A stretch of 64,000 nt of DNA from Aldehydirespirator sp965116865. GTDB lineage: Bacteria; Actinomycetota; Acidimicrobiia; Acidimicrobiales; Aldehydirespiratoraceae. The notes beneath the pieces are model-generated. The model saw nothing but the letters and a program-made list of their open reading frames with translations, was not told the origin of the DNA and made no database searches. Shown here piece after piece: positions 26,702 through 35,453 of this stretch. The position numbers were made by a program, and so were the translations under genes. The stretch lies in NCBI GenBank assembly GCA_965116865.1, contig OZ220727.1, positions 1,798,001 to 1,862,000 of the forward strand. The letters run 5' to 3'. The number at the start of each line of letters is the position of its first letter. Positions within the stretch are counted from its first letter, which is position 1.

Positions 26702-28232
26702 ATGCTGATCGACACCGCCCGCCGGGGCCGTGCTGCCGCCGAGGAGATGCTGGCGTTGGTGAACGAGGGTTCGGCCTCGTGCGCGGAGATGCGCGAGATG
26801 CTGAAGGAGTCCAAGGCCACCGTCGCGGTCATCCTGGCCGCCCAGACCTCGGCCGCGGCCGCCATCGCGGGGCGTGAACGCCACGGCGACGGCGGAACCG
26901 AGGTACTCGCCGTCGCGGCGGGGATGTCGCGCCGCGACGCCCGAAGCCGGATCGACACAGCCAAGGTGATCGACACGGCGCCCGCAGTGCGCGACGCGGT
27001 GGAGTCGGGGCGGGTGTCGCAGGCCAACGCCCGCCGGCTCGCCGAAGCGGTGGAGAAGACCAGCGCCGCCGACGTGGAGTCCGACCGCGAACTGCTGGCC
27101 AAAGCCGAGTCGATGCGCCCCGAGCAGTTCGCCCGGGAGGCTCGCCGCTGGACCGCGGACCACCAACACGACCGCGGGGCCGCCGACTACCGGCGGCTGC
27201 GCGCCAGACGCTGCGTGCGGATATGGGACGGCGACGACGGCATGGTGCATCTGCGGGGCGAGTTCGACCCAGTAACCGGCAGACGCGTCGCCAACCGGTT
27301 GCGGGCCGAAGCCCGAAAGCTCTACCACGCCGACAAACAGCACGCCGCGGACAGGCCCGACCGGCGCAGCTTCGACCAGTGCATGGCCGACGCCGTCGAC
27401 AACCTCACCAACATCGCCGCAGCCACCGGCAACGGCGGCGGCAAACCCCTCGCAGACATCTGCGTCGTCGTCCACGCCGACGACGCCACCGGCGAACTCA
27501 TCGCCGAACTCCCCGACAGGGTGCGGCTGCCCCCCGAAGTCCTCGAACAGCTCTCCTGCAACGCCAAACTCACCGGCGTCGTCTACGACCGCAAAGGCAA
27601 ACCCATCTGGCCCCATCTGGCGCACCCAATCCCGCCGCACCGTCACCGAAGCCCAATGGCAGCTCCTCATCGCCAAATGGGGAGGCTGCTTCCACTGCGG
27701 AGCGAACCCCGGCATCTGCCAAGGCCACCACATCGAACCCGCCTCACAAGGCGGCCCCACCAAACTCGACAACCTGGTGCCGGCCTGCTGGACCTGCCAC
27801 CGCCGCATCCACCACAACGGCTGGCAGATCCACAAACAACCCGACGGCAACCACACCCTGCACCCACCCGACACGACGACAACCGGACCCGCCCACACCC
27901 CCGAACACCCGCCACCACAACCGCCGCCCAACACCCAACACGACCCAGACCCGCCACCGCTCAGCGCAGGCACCTTCGGAGTAGACGCCCTCGGGCCGCC
28001 GCCCAACACCCAACACGACCCAGACCCGCCACCGCTCAGCGCAGGCACCTTCGGAGTAGACGCCCTCGGGCCGCCGCCCAACACCCAACACGACCCAGAC
28101 CCGCCACCGCTCAGCGCAGGCACCTTCGGAGTAGACGCCCTCGGGCCGCCGCCCAACACCCAACACGACCCAGACCCGCCACCTCCCCACGTTCTCGCGC
28201 AGGCTCATGTTCTGTCGTGCGAGACATTCTGA
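26702..28232 (+). pseudogene. DUF222 / HNH gene broken by a 10-bp duplication
   Basis: A third DUF222/HNH gene, distinct from the inverted-repeat pair. The DUF222 part is intact from ATG 26702 (MLIDTARRGRAAAEEMLALV) to KGKPIW at 27610. There CCCATCTGGC is duplicated exactly (27602-27611 and 27612-27621). Without one copy the frame would continue RTQSRRTVTEAQWQLLIAKW, then CFHCGANPGICQGHHIEPA and NLVPACWTCHRRIHHNG, a complete HNH domain. As it stands the first frame runs on into unrelated sequence and the HNH domain is out of frame. The tail runs through a 75-bp tandem array to a stop at 28232. The rest of the gene is well preserved, so the loss is recent. Confidence 0.85.
27930..28183. repeat. 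Tandem array, 75-bp unit, about 3.4 copies
   Basis: Starts AACACCCAACACGACCCAGA at 27930, 28005, 28080 and 28155 (partial). It encodes the 25-residue proline-rich tail repeat of the HNH pseudogene. The unit is divisible by three. Just after it, CCCACGTTCTCGCGCAGGCT (28193-28212) matches the ISL3-type end. Confidence 0.93.
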
Positions 28233-28296
28233 TGCCTGTAGGTTGTGGCTCATGGAAGTTCGGAGTAGTGTCGACCCAGCGAATTGGAGGTGCGCG

Positions 28297-29013
28297 TTGA
28301 CGAACTCGATCGTGGCTGGTCCTCCCGAGGTAGACATCGACTACCCGGAGGGACCACAAGTGCCCGAAGGAGACCTGCAACTGCGGCGGCGCGTCGAGAT
28401 CCTGCTGGCGCTGCGGCACTGGTACGCCCGCCGCAGCGACCCCCACGGCGCGTGGGTGTGCTGCGACATCAACGTCTACTACAAAAAAGGCGACCCCAAA
28501 ACGGTCGTCTCGCCCGACGTGGCCGTCGCGTTCGGAGTGGACCTCGCCGCGGTCGAGAACAAGACCACCTACAAAGTCTGGGAAGCCGGCGCGGCGCCTT
28601 GCTTCGCGCTGGAGATCGCCTCGCCCAACACCGTGCTCACCGACCTTCGCGTCAAACCGGCCCGGTACGCCGAACTCGGCGTACAGGAATACTGGCGCCT
28701 CGACCCCACCGACGGCGAACTGCTCAACCCCCCGCTGCAAGCCGAGCAACGCCGCTCCGGCCGCTGGACCCCCATAGACGTGACACCCGACGGACACGGC
28801 CTGAGAGGCCACAGCGAAGCACTCGGCCTCGACCTCTGCTGGCACCCGCCCAAACTACGACTATGGGACCGCACAGCCGGCGCCTGGCTACTCGACAACG
28901 ACGACCAAATCACACGAGCCGACACCGCCGAAGCACGAGCATCCATCGCCGAAGCACGAGCATCCATCGCCGAGGCAGAGCTCGTCGAACTCCGGGCCCG
29001 CCTGGGAGAGTGA
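28297..29013 (+). CDS. Uma2-family (DUF820) putative restriction-like endonuclease
   Basis: A 238-residue protein with the PD-(D/E)XK-type Uma2 fold: early acidic DIDYPEG, then VVSPDVAVAFG, CFALEIASPNTVLTD and KPARYAELGVQEYWRLDP. The C-terminus is a short coiled coil with a duplicated EARASIA unit. The family is common in cyanobacteria and some actinobacteria; its biological role is not established. I chose TTG at 28297, six bases after GGAGG; an ATG at 28252 in the same frame is possible but has no ribosome-binding site. The stop overlaps the start of element D copy 4. Confidence 0.8.
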   Translation: MTNSIVAGPPEVDIDYPEGPQVPEGDLQLRRRVEILLALRHWYARRSDPHGAWVCCDINVYYKKGDPKTVVSPDVAVAFGVDLAAVENKTTYKVWEAGAAPCFALEIASPNTVLTDLRVKPARYAELGVQEYWRLDPTDGELLNPPLQAEQRRSGRWTPIDVTPDGHGLRGHSEALGLDLCWHPPKLRLWDRTAGAWLLDNDDQITRADTAEARASIAEARASIAEAELVELRARLGE

Positions 29014-29109
29014 TGAGCAAATCCCGAACGGCGCAATCCTCGCTCACAAAACCCTAGGTCAGAGGCTTGCGCGTCACGCGAAATCAACATTACTCAGCAG
29101 TCTCCTGGG
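29013..29109. mobile_element. Element D, copy 4 (degenerate)
   Basis: Matches 52981-53083 over most of its length (GATGAGCAAA, GGCTTGCGCGTCACGCG, CAGCAGTCTCC). The terminal CTAGs are lost. The region 29110-29387 beyond has no gene; it holds two copies of about 35 bp (core GCTGTTCGGAACAGGTCGAC, at 29218 and 29291). Confidence 0.6.
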
Positions 29110-29387
29110 CCTCACCCCCTGACCCGCAGCCCGCGCCCGCGCCCGGCCGCGAACCCACCCGACCCCACAGACTCGGCGCATGCTCCGCCACCGCCACCGG
29201 CCCCGCGAACCCAAAGGCTGTTCGGAACAGGTCGACCGGACTGGCGGGACTTGCGGTCCTCCTCCAAGAACATCTGCCGCGAGCCCAAAAGCTGTTCGGA
29301 ACAGGTCGACCGGGACCGCCGGCCGCGCTAATGGGCCAAGCTCCCAGACGTCCGAGCCCGACGTCCGGCGCGTCTCGGAGATAGCTG

Positions 29388-29700
29388 TGCGGCCACGACC
29401 CACTCCCAGCCCGTCCAACCACAAATTCGGCATCCGGCCAACACGCCTCAAAGACACCACCGCGGCCACGACCCACTCCCAGCCCGTCCAACCACAAATT
29501 CGGCATCCGGCCAACACGCCAAAGACACCACCGCGGCCACGACCCACTCCCAGCCCGTCCAACCACAAATTCGGCATCCGGCCAACACGCCTCAAAGACA
29601 CCACCGCGGCCACGACCCACTCCCAGCCCGTCCAACCACAAATTCGGCATCCGGCCAACACGCCTCAAAGACACCACCGCGGCCACGACCCACTCCCGGC
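29388..29700. repeat. Tandem array, 73-bp unit, about 4.3 copies
   Basis: Core GCGGCCACGACCCACTCCCA recurs at 29461, 29532, 29605 and 29678; one copy is 71 bp because of a 2-bp deletion. The unit is not a multiple of three and no gene crosses it. It lies upstream of the ammonium-transporter leader (29701-29847). Confidence 0.93.
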
Positions 29701-29847
29701 ACCCCGTGGACGAGGCCCCATGCAGGCTATGGCGGGAAACGACACAGGCCATGGATGGACCCCCGTGGATCAGGTTGCTATCGTTTGGCGACCTCCCATC
29801 AGTTGGAGCACCTTCCCAGCTTTGCCACTCAGTGAGAGGAGGCGGCC

Positions 29848-31239
29848 ATGACTGCATCTGCCAGGAGGATTACTGTATTGGCCGGTGCGGCGCTCGGGGC
29901 GCTGGGGCTGCTGGCGGCCGTCCCCTCGGTAGCCGCCGCCCAGACCGACGTCGTGCCCGTCGGCATCAGCGACGAGACCCAGTTCGTGCTCAACACCTTC
30001 GCGTTCTTGGTTTGGGGAGGGCTGGTGATGTGGATGTGCGCGGGCTTCACGATGCTCGAGTCCGGCTCGGTCCGCACCAAGAACGCCTCGATGATCTGCT
30101 TGAAGAACATCAGCCTCTACTCGATCGCCGGGATCGCCTACTTCGTGGTCGGCTACAACCTGATGTACCTCGACGTCGACGGCGGGCTGCTCGGATCGTT
30201 CCGGTTCTTCTTCAGCCCGCCAGGCGCCGAGACGGCGATGCTCGACGGGTCCGAAGGCGCCGTCGCCGACGTGATCCGCAACGGCCACTCCAGCACGTCG
30301 TTCTGGTTCTACCAGATGGTGTTCGTGGCCACCGCCGCCTCGATCGTCTCCGGCGCGATCGCGGAGAGGGTCAAGCTCTGGATGTTCTTCACCTTCACGC
30401 TGCTGCTGACCGGGCTGATCTACCCAGTCGTCGGAGCTTGGACCTGGGGCGGTGGATGGCTCGCCGACATGGGCTTCCGTGACTTCGCAGGCTCCACCGT
30501 CGTCCACAGCACCGGAGGCTGGGCCGCCTTGGCCGGCCTGATCGTCATCGGCCCCCGGCTCGGAAAGTTCCGTCCCGACGGCACCGTCAAAGCCACACCT
30601 CCCTCCAACGTGCTCCTGGTCACCCTGGGAGTGCTGATCCTGTGGCTCGGCTGGTTCGGCTTCAACGGCGGTTCGCAACTGAGCCTGGGAAGCGCGCTGG
30701 ACGCCACCGCAATGAGCGGCATCCTCGTCAACACCAACCTGGCCGGGGCCGCGGGCCTGATCGTCGCGGTCGCGGTCGCCCGTCCGATCTTCCGGCGGAT
30801 GGACTTCGCGGCCGCCCTCAACGGCGGGCTCGCGGGGCTGGTGTCGATCACCGCCGGGCCCGACATCACCGACCACCGGATTGCTCTCCTCATCGGAGGA
30901 GTCGGCGGCCTGCTCGCCCCGCTCGCGACCTGGCTCATGGAGAAGGTCAAGATCGACGACGTGGTCGGCGCCATTCCCGTCCACCTGGTGTGCGGCATCT
31001 GGGGGACGATGGCGACCTGGATCGCGGCCGGCGCCGACCTCGGCACCCAAGCCGTGGGCGTGCTCTCGGTCGGGGTCTTCGCCTTCGGTTCGTCGTTCGC
31101 CGTCTGGAAGGCCATCGACCTCGTCGTCGGGGTGCGGGTGTCGTCCGAGGTGGAGCAGGTCGGCCAAGACGCCGGCGAACTCGGCATCGAGTCGCTCCCC
31201 GAGTTCGTGCTGGCACCCGAGAACTTCGACGACGTCTAA
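29848..31239 (+). CDS. amt: Ammonium transporter (Amt/MEP/Rh family), first copy
   Basis: A 463-residue protein with a cleavable-looking signal segment (to about AAAQ, residue 32) and eleven hydrophobic helices. Family landmarks: MWMCAGFTMLESGSVRTKN, VFVATAASIVSGAIAER, DFAGSTVVHSTGG with pore histidine H220, and DDVVGAIPVHLVCGIWGT with the second histidine H379. It moves ammonium/ammonia across the membrane. ATG at 29848 follows GAGAGGAGG. No glnK regulatory gene accompanies it. A close paralogue lies at 42552-43946. A hairpin follows the stop. Confidence 0.95.
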   Translation: MTASARRITVLAGAALGALGLLAAVPSVAAAQTDVVPVGISDETQFVLNTFAFLVWGGLVMWMCAGFTMLESGSVRTKNASMICLKNISLYSIAGIAYFVVGYNLMYLDVDGGLLGSFRFFFSPPGAETAMLDGSEGAVADVIRNGHSSTSFWFYQMVFVATAASIVSGAIAERVKLWMFFTFTLLLTGLIYPVVGAWTWGGGWLADMGFRDFAGSTVVHSTGGWAALAGLIVIGPRLGKFRPDGTVKATPPSNVLLVTLGVLILWLGWFGFNGGSQLSLGSALDATAMSGILVNTNLAGAAGLIVAVAVARPIFRRMDFAAALNGGLAGLVSITAGPDITDHRIALLIGGVGGLLAPLATWLMEKVKIDDVVGAIPVHLVCGIWGTMATWIAAGADLGTQAVGVLSVGVFAFGSSFAVWKAIDLVVGVRVSSEVEQVGQDAGELGIESLPEFVLAPENFDDV

Positions 31240-31245
31240 ACCGCA

Positions 31246-31262
31246 GGGCGGCCGGGCCGCCC
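31246..31262. terminator. Hairpin between convergent genes
   Basis: GGGCGGC (31246-31252) pairs with GCCGCCC (31256-31262) around a 3-nt loop. There is no clear T tract, as often in high-GC genomes. It lies between the amt stop and the stop of the convergent gene at 31263, so it could serve both. Confidence 0.5.
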
Positions 31263-31820
31263 CTAGTCGTCGGCCCAAGAGGACGGCAGGCAGAGGATGC
31301 CGCGCCTGTCGCGGGGGCGCATGGTGACCGAGAGCCAGTGCTCGACATGCTGCGCGCCCTGCGGATCGAGCAGGACATGGCCGAGGTCCGACCTCAGGAC
31401 CACCTTCCCGTCCACCGCTTCCACGCTCACCGGCGGATCGGTCCAGACTCGCAACGACCCGTCGTAGTCGGGAGCGACGGCCATCGCGATATAGCTCCGC
31501 AGCTCGTCCAGCGTCTTGGTGCTGCCGCGGACCAGCGCAGGATGCTCGCAGGTGGTGTACGCAATCCAGACGTTCCGGTTGCTGTGCACGAAGCCCGCGC
31601 CCCGCACCGGGGGCGGCGTGCCGTCGCCCTGAAGGAACCAGCGGCGCAGCTGGGACGCCGCTCGCACGGCGTGCTGCATCTCCTCGCCTCCGTGTCTCAC
31701 CAGTCCGGCGGACACCTGATGGAGGCCCGCCACAGTCACTCGGCTGATGTCGCGGCCGCGGGCCTCGTATCCGCCGCTAGATGCGAGCCTCTCCAACTCG
31801 GAGTACGCAATGATGGTCAC
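31263..31820 (-). CDS. Hypothetical protein
   Basis: A 185-residue protein I do not recognise. It starts GTG (31818-31820) after a good ribosome-binding site GGGGAGG. It has no signal peptide and no membrane segment. Sequence features: an early helical region (YSELERLASSGGYEARGRD), VWIAYTTCEHPALVRGSTK and a late beta-rich stretch (KVVLRSDLGHVLLDPQGAQH). It converges on the ammonium transporter. Codon use is like its neighbours, so it looks like a real gene. No partner gene suggests a role. Confidence 0.65.
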   Translation of the reverse strand: MTIIAYSELERLASSGGYEARGRDISRVTVAGLHQVSAGLVRHGGEEMQHAVRAASQLRRWFLQGDGTPPPVRGAGFVHSNRNVWIAYTTCEHPALVRGSTKTLDELRSYIAMAVAPDYDGSLRVWTDPPVSVEAVDGKVVLRSDLGHVLLDPQGAQHVEHWLSVTMRPRDRRGILCLPSSWADD

Positions 31821-31945
31821 GGGTACCTCCCCTCAAACGACGAGATGAGCAGCAATCTGAGAACCATACTCACGTTACCAGGCCGACGGCTGGATCTTGC
31901 ATTGATATTCAATCATCTTCAACCAATGGCACAAGGCAGCGACGC

Positions 31946-32047
31946 AGGGTACCGCGATGACCGGGCCGCGGCACAAAGCCTTCAAATGCGGACCATGCCA
32001 CGTTGCGAACAGCACAGGGTACCGCGATGACCGGGCCGCGGCACCCC
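31946..32047. repeat. About 32-bp direct repeat, two copies 70 bp apart
   Basis: GGGTACCGCGATGACCGGGC followed by CGCGGCAC is found at 31948 and 32018. It precedes the 66-bp array. Nothing else is recognisable in 31821-32099. Confidence 0.85.
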
Positions 32048-32099
32048 CGCCGCGACGAACGCGGCTCACATCAGCACAGGAGTCCGATCCAGCACCAAC

Positions 32100-33000
32100 G
32101 CCCCGCGACGAACGCGGCTCACACAACAGCACAGGAGTGGGCAGGCGAACAGGCCCGACGACCCGACACCGCGACGAACGCGGCCCACACAACAGCACAG
32201 GAGTGGGCAGGCGAACAGACCCGACGACCCGACACCACGACGAACGCGGCCCACACAACAGCACAGGAGTGGGCAGGCGAACAGACCCGACGACCCGACA
32301 CCACGACGAACGCGGCCCACACAACAGCACAGGAGTGGGCAGGCGAACAGACCCGACGACCCGACACCACGACGAACGCGGCCCACACAACAGCACAGGA
32401 GTGGGCAGGCGAACAGACCCGACGACCCGACACCACGACGAACGCGGCCCACACAACAGCACAGGAGTGGGCAGGCGAACAGACCCGACGACCCGACACC
32501 ACGACGAACGCGGCCCACACAACAGCACAGGAGTGGGCAGGCGAACAGACCCGACGACTCGACACCACGACGAACGCGGCCCACACAACAGCACAGGAGT
32601 GGGCAGGCGAACAGACCCGACGACTCGACACCACGACGAACGCGGCCCACACAACAGCACAGGAGTGGGCGAGCGAACAGACCCGACGACTCGACACCAC
32701 GACGAACGCGGCCCACACAACAGCACAGGAGTGGGCGAGCGAACAGACCCGACGACTCGACACCACGACGAACGCGGCCCACACAACAGCACAGGAGTGG
32801 GCGAGCGAACAGACCCGACGACTCGACACCACGACGAACGCGGCCCACACAACAGCACAGGAGTGGGCGAGCGAACAGACCCGACGACTCGACACCACGA
32901 CGAACGCGGCCCACACAACAGCACAGGAGTGGGCGAGCGAACAGGCCCGACGACTCGACACCACGACGAACGCGGCTCACACAACAGCACGGGGGTGGGC
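32100..33000. repeat. Tandem array, 66-bp unit, about 13.5 copies, seeded from the xerD 3' end
   Basis: Core GCACAGGAGTGGGC recurs every 66 bp from 32131 to 32923, with GCACGGGGGTGGGC at 32989 inside xerD. On the minus strand the unit reads AHSCAVVWAAFVVVSSRRVC; the xerD end reads AHPRAVV then stop. The unit therefore copies the xerD terminal codons with TGA changed to TGG. Sub-variants are ordered along the array (CCCGAC versus CTCGAC; GGCAGGC versus GGCGAGC). Confidence 0.97.
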
Positions 33001-33930
33001 GGCCCGGTAGACGGCCCTGAGGCGCTCCGTGGACACCCGTGTGTAGATCTGGGTGGTTGAGAGGGATGCGTGGCCCAGCATCTCCTGCACGGCGCGGATG
33101 TCGGCACCGCCGTCGAGCATGTGGGTCGCGCATGAGTGGCGCAGCACATGGGGCGTGAGCAGCGGCCCGAGCCCGGCCGCGTCGCCGTGGCGGCGCACGA
33201 CAAGCCACAGTCCCTGGCGGCCTAGGCGCCCGCCCCGCTGGTTCAGGAACACCGCCTCGGCGTCGCCGCGGCGGGCCCAGCGAGCCGGCTCCAGCGCCCC
33301 CCGCCCGGCCGGTGCCAGCCAGCGTTCCAGCGCACCCGCCGCGCATCGGCCCAACGGCACGATGCGCTCCCTGCCGCCCTTGCCGGCCAGGCGCGCCAGA
33401 CCGTCGTGGAGGTCCACGTCGGCGAGCGACAGCGACCCGGCCTCCGAGATCCGGCAGCCCGTGCCGTACAGCAATTCGAGCACGGCCCGGTCGCGGCGGG
33501 CCGGCGGATCGTCGCCCACGACAACATCCATCAGCGAGGCGATCCGGGCGACCGACAGGGCCTTGGGGAGACCCCGGGGCAGGCTCGGGATCTCGACGTC
33601 GGCGGTCGGATCGTCGTCTCGATGGCCTTCAACGGCAAGGAAGCGGTGCAGTCCCCTCACTGCGGCGAGCATCCGGGCGACTGAGGCCGGGGCCAGCCCG
33701 TCATCCTGCAGGGCACGCACGAAGGCGGCCACGCAGGCGGCCCCGACGTCGTCGAGGCTGCGCTCTACGGCCGCGAGGTGACCGGCATAGCGCAACAGGT
33801 CACGACGGTAGGCCTCGACAGTGCGGGGCGACCGGCCCCGCTCCACCGACAGCCAAGCCAGGAACTCACCGGCCCTGTCGTCGAGGACCGCCCCCGACAC
33901 CGACACCAACGGCGAAACGGCAGCGCTCAC
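32977..33930 (-). CDS. xerD: XerD-type tyrosine recombinase
   Basis: With the GTG at 33928-33930 the protein is 317 residues, the normal XerD size. Catalytic residues are R160 (GTGCRISEA), K184 (GKGGRERIV), H261 and R264 (HVLRHSCATH), H287 (LGHASLSTTQIY) and Y296. The N-terminal SAM-like DNA-binding domain has FLAWLSVERGRSPRTVEAYR. XerD with XerC resolves chromosome dimers at dif. The open frame continues upstream to 34002 but only through copies of the gene's own first 14 codons. Both ends of the gene are flanked by tandem arrays made of its own terminal sequences. The position next to nudix and pyrG is conserved in actinobacteria. Confidence 0.93.
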   Translation of the reverse strand: MSAAVSPLVSVSGAVLDDRAGEFLAWLSVERGRSPRTVEAYRRDLLRYAGHLAAVERSLDDVGAACVAAFVRALQDDGLAPASVARMLAAVRGLHRFLAVEGHRDDDPTADVEIPSLPRGLPKALSVARIASLMDVVVGDDPPARRDRAVLELLYGTGCRISEAGSLSLADVDLHDGLARLAGKGGRERIVPLGRCAAGALERWLAPAGRGALEPARWARRGDAEAVFLNQRGGRLGRQGLWLVVRRHGDAAGLGPLLTPHVLRHSCATHMLDGGADIRAVQEMLGHASLSTTQIYTRVSTERLRAVYRAAHPRAVV

Positions 33931-34196
33931 TGCCCCCACGCCGGCGCCAACGGCGAAACAACAGCGCTCACCGCCCCCACGCCGGCGCCAACGGCGAAAC
34001 AACAGCGCTCACCGCCCCCCACACCAGCACCAACGGCGAAACAACAGCGCTCACCGCCCCCCACACCAGCACCAACAACGAAACAACAGCGCTCACCGCC
34101 CCCCACACCAGCACCAACAACGAAACAACAGCGCTCACCGCCCCCCACACCAGCACCAACAACGAAACAACAGCGCTCACCGCCCCCACGCCGGCG
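33931..34196. repeat. Tandem array, 41/42-bp unit, about six copies, seeded from the xerD 5' end
   Basis: On the minus strand each unit reads VSAVVSPLVLVWGA, matching the first 14 codons of xerD (VSAAVSPLVSVSGA) including the GTG start. Units are 42 bp, some 41 bp through loss of a C in a C-run, so they are not all in one frame. The array fills the space between the nudix stop and xerD. Confidence 0.93.
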
Positions 34197-34255
34197 CCAG
34201 CGCGCGCGGGCCCGTCGTTTCGGCGCGGGATGGGGATGGCAGTTATTCGCTGCGC

Positions 34256-34867
34256 TCACGGGCTGCTCGGGCTGCTCGGGCCGCGGCCGCGTGGAGCGGA
34301 TTCGCTGCTCCCAGCCGCCCCGCCTCCCAGCCGGCGCAACGCGAGGAGCACGCCGATGATGGTCTTGGCGTCGCAGATCTCACCCCGGTCGATCATGGCC
34401 TCGGCATCGCCCAGGCTGACTCGTTCAATGGTCATCCACTCCTCCTCGGCACCGTCCGGCCGGCGGGCCACACTACGGAGCCCGGTGGCCAGGAAGACCT
34501 GGGACAGCTCGTCGCAGAAGCCGGGCGAGGTGAAGAACGCCGCCAGCTCCTCCAAGGAGTCGCAGGCCAGACCGGCCTCCTCGGCGAGCTCGCGGCGTGC
34601 CGTGGCCGCGGGCTCCTCCCCGGCCGCGTCGCGCGTGCCGGCAGGGATCTCGAGCAATTCGCCCTCCAACGGGGTCCGGTACTGCCGCACCATCACGATC
34701 TCGTCGCCTTCGACCGCCACGACAGCCACCGCGCCGCGGTGGCGCACGATGTCGCGTGTGATCGTGCCGCCGCCGGGGGTGGTGAAGACGCTCTCGGTGA
34801 GGCGCACGACCCGGCCGCCGTGAATCTCTCGCTCGCCGACCCTGCGGAACTCGCCGTTCGGCGCCAC
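34256..34867 (-). CDS. NUDIX hydrolase, ADP-ribose pyrophosphatase-like
   Basis: A 203-residue protein with the complete Nudix box: G in AGTRDAAGEE, then RRELAEEAGL, matching GX5EX7REUXEEXGU. Upstream VMVRQYRTPLEGELLEIPAG is the pattern of ADP-ribose pyrophosphatases. GTG start at 34865-34867. It normally follows pyrG in actinobacteria; here a 72-bp tandem array of about 320 bp lies between. A serine/proline-rich tail of about 20 residues ends the protein. The exact substrate is inferred, not proven. Confidence 0.88.
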   Translation of the reverse strand: MAPNGEFRRVGEREIHGGRVVRLTESVFTTPGGGTITRDIVRHRGAVAVVAVEGDEIVMVRQYRTPLEGELLEIPAGTRDAAGEEPAATARRELAEEAGLACDSLEELAAFFTSPGFCDELSQVFLATGLRSVARRPDGAEEEWMTIERVSLGDAEAMIDRGEICDAKTIIGVLLALRRLGGGAAGSSESAPRGRGPSSPSSP

Positions 34868-35021
34868 CGGCTACCTGCCCTGCTTGCGGGCCCCTGGTGC
34901 CGCAGCCCGAAGCCGGGCGGCCACCCGGCCCGCGCCACCGCGAGCCGCGACGAAAGGCTGCAGCGCCCAGAGCAGCCGTGACGACGCGCCCGAACCGCCG
35001 CAAACGCGCACGGAAGCCATG

Positions 35022-35340
35022 CCAAGCAACGCCTGCGTCGTCATCCGACCCCGGTACGGGGCCGCGCCCACGTTGGCGGAGGTCGTGGAGATACCAAGCA
35101 ACGCCTGCGTCGTCATCCGACCCCGATGCGGGGCCGCGCCCACGTTGGCGGAGGTCGTGGAGATACCAAGCAACGCCTGCGTCGTCATCCGACCCCGGTA
35201 CGGGGCCGCGCCCACGTTGGCGGAGGTCGTGGAGATACCAAGCAACGCCTGCGTCGTCATCCGACCCCGGTACGGGGCCGCGCCCACGTTGGCGGAGGTC
35301 GTGGAGATACCAAGCAACGCCTGCGTCGTCATCCGACCCC
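35022..35340. repeat. Tandem array, 72-bp unit, about 4.4 copies
   Basis: Core CCAAGCAACGCCTGCGTCGT recurs at 35022, 35094, 35166, 35238 and 35310. It is located between pyrG and nudix. A sequence of about 25 bp related to GCGCGTTTGCGGCGGTT flanks it on both sides (near 34995-35015 and 35401-35421). No stop codons on the minus strand in the main frame, giving spurious ORFs. Confidence 0.95.
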
Positions 35341-35453
35341 GAACCGCCGCATCCAGAAGCGGAAGCAACGGCCCAGAGAATGCAAACGGCATGATCCCGC
35401 CCAAACCGCCGCAAACGCGCGCGGGAGACTCTCGGGATCGACGCGCCGGGCCG

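Noticed and set aside
31957..33060. Hydrophilic repeat proteins on both strands over the 66-bp array
   Set aside because: A unit of 66 bp without stops leaves up to all frames open; no start signal, no unique sequence outside the array.
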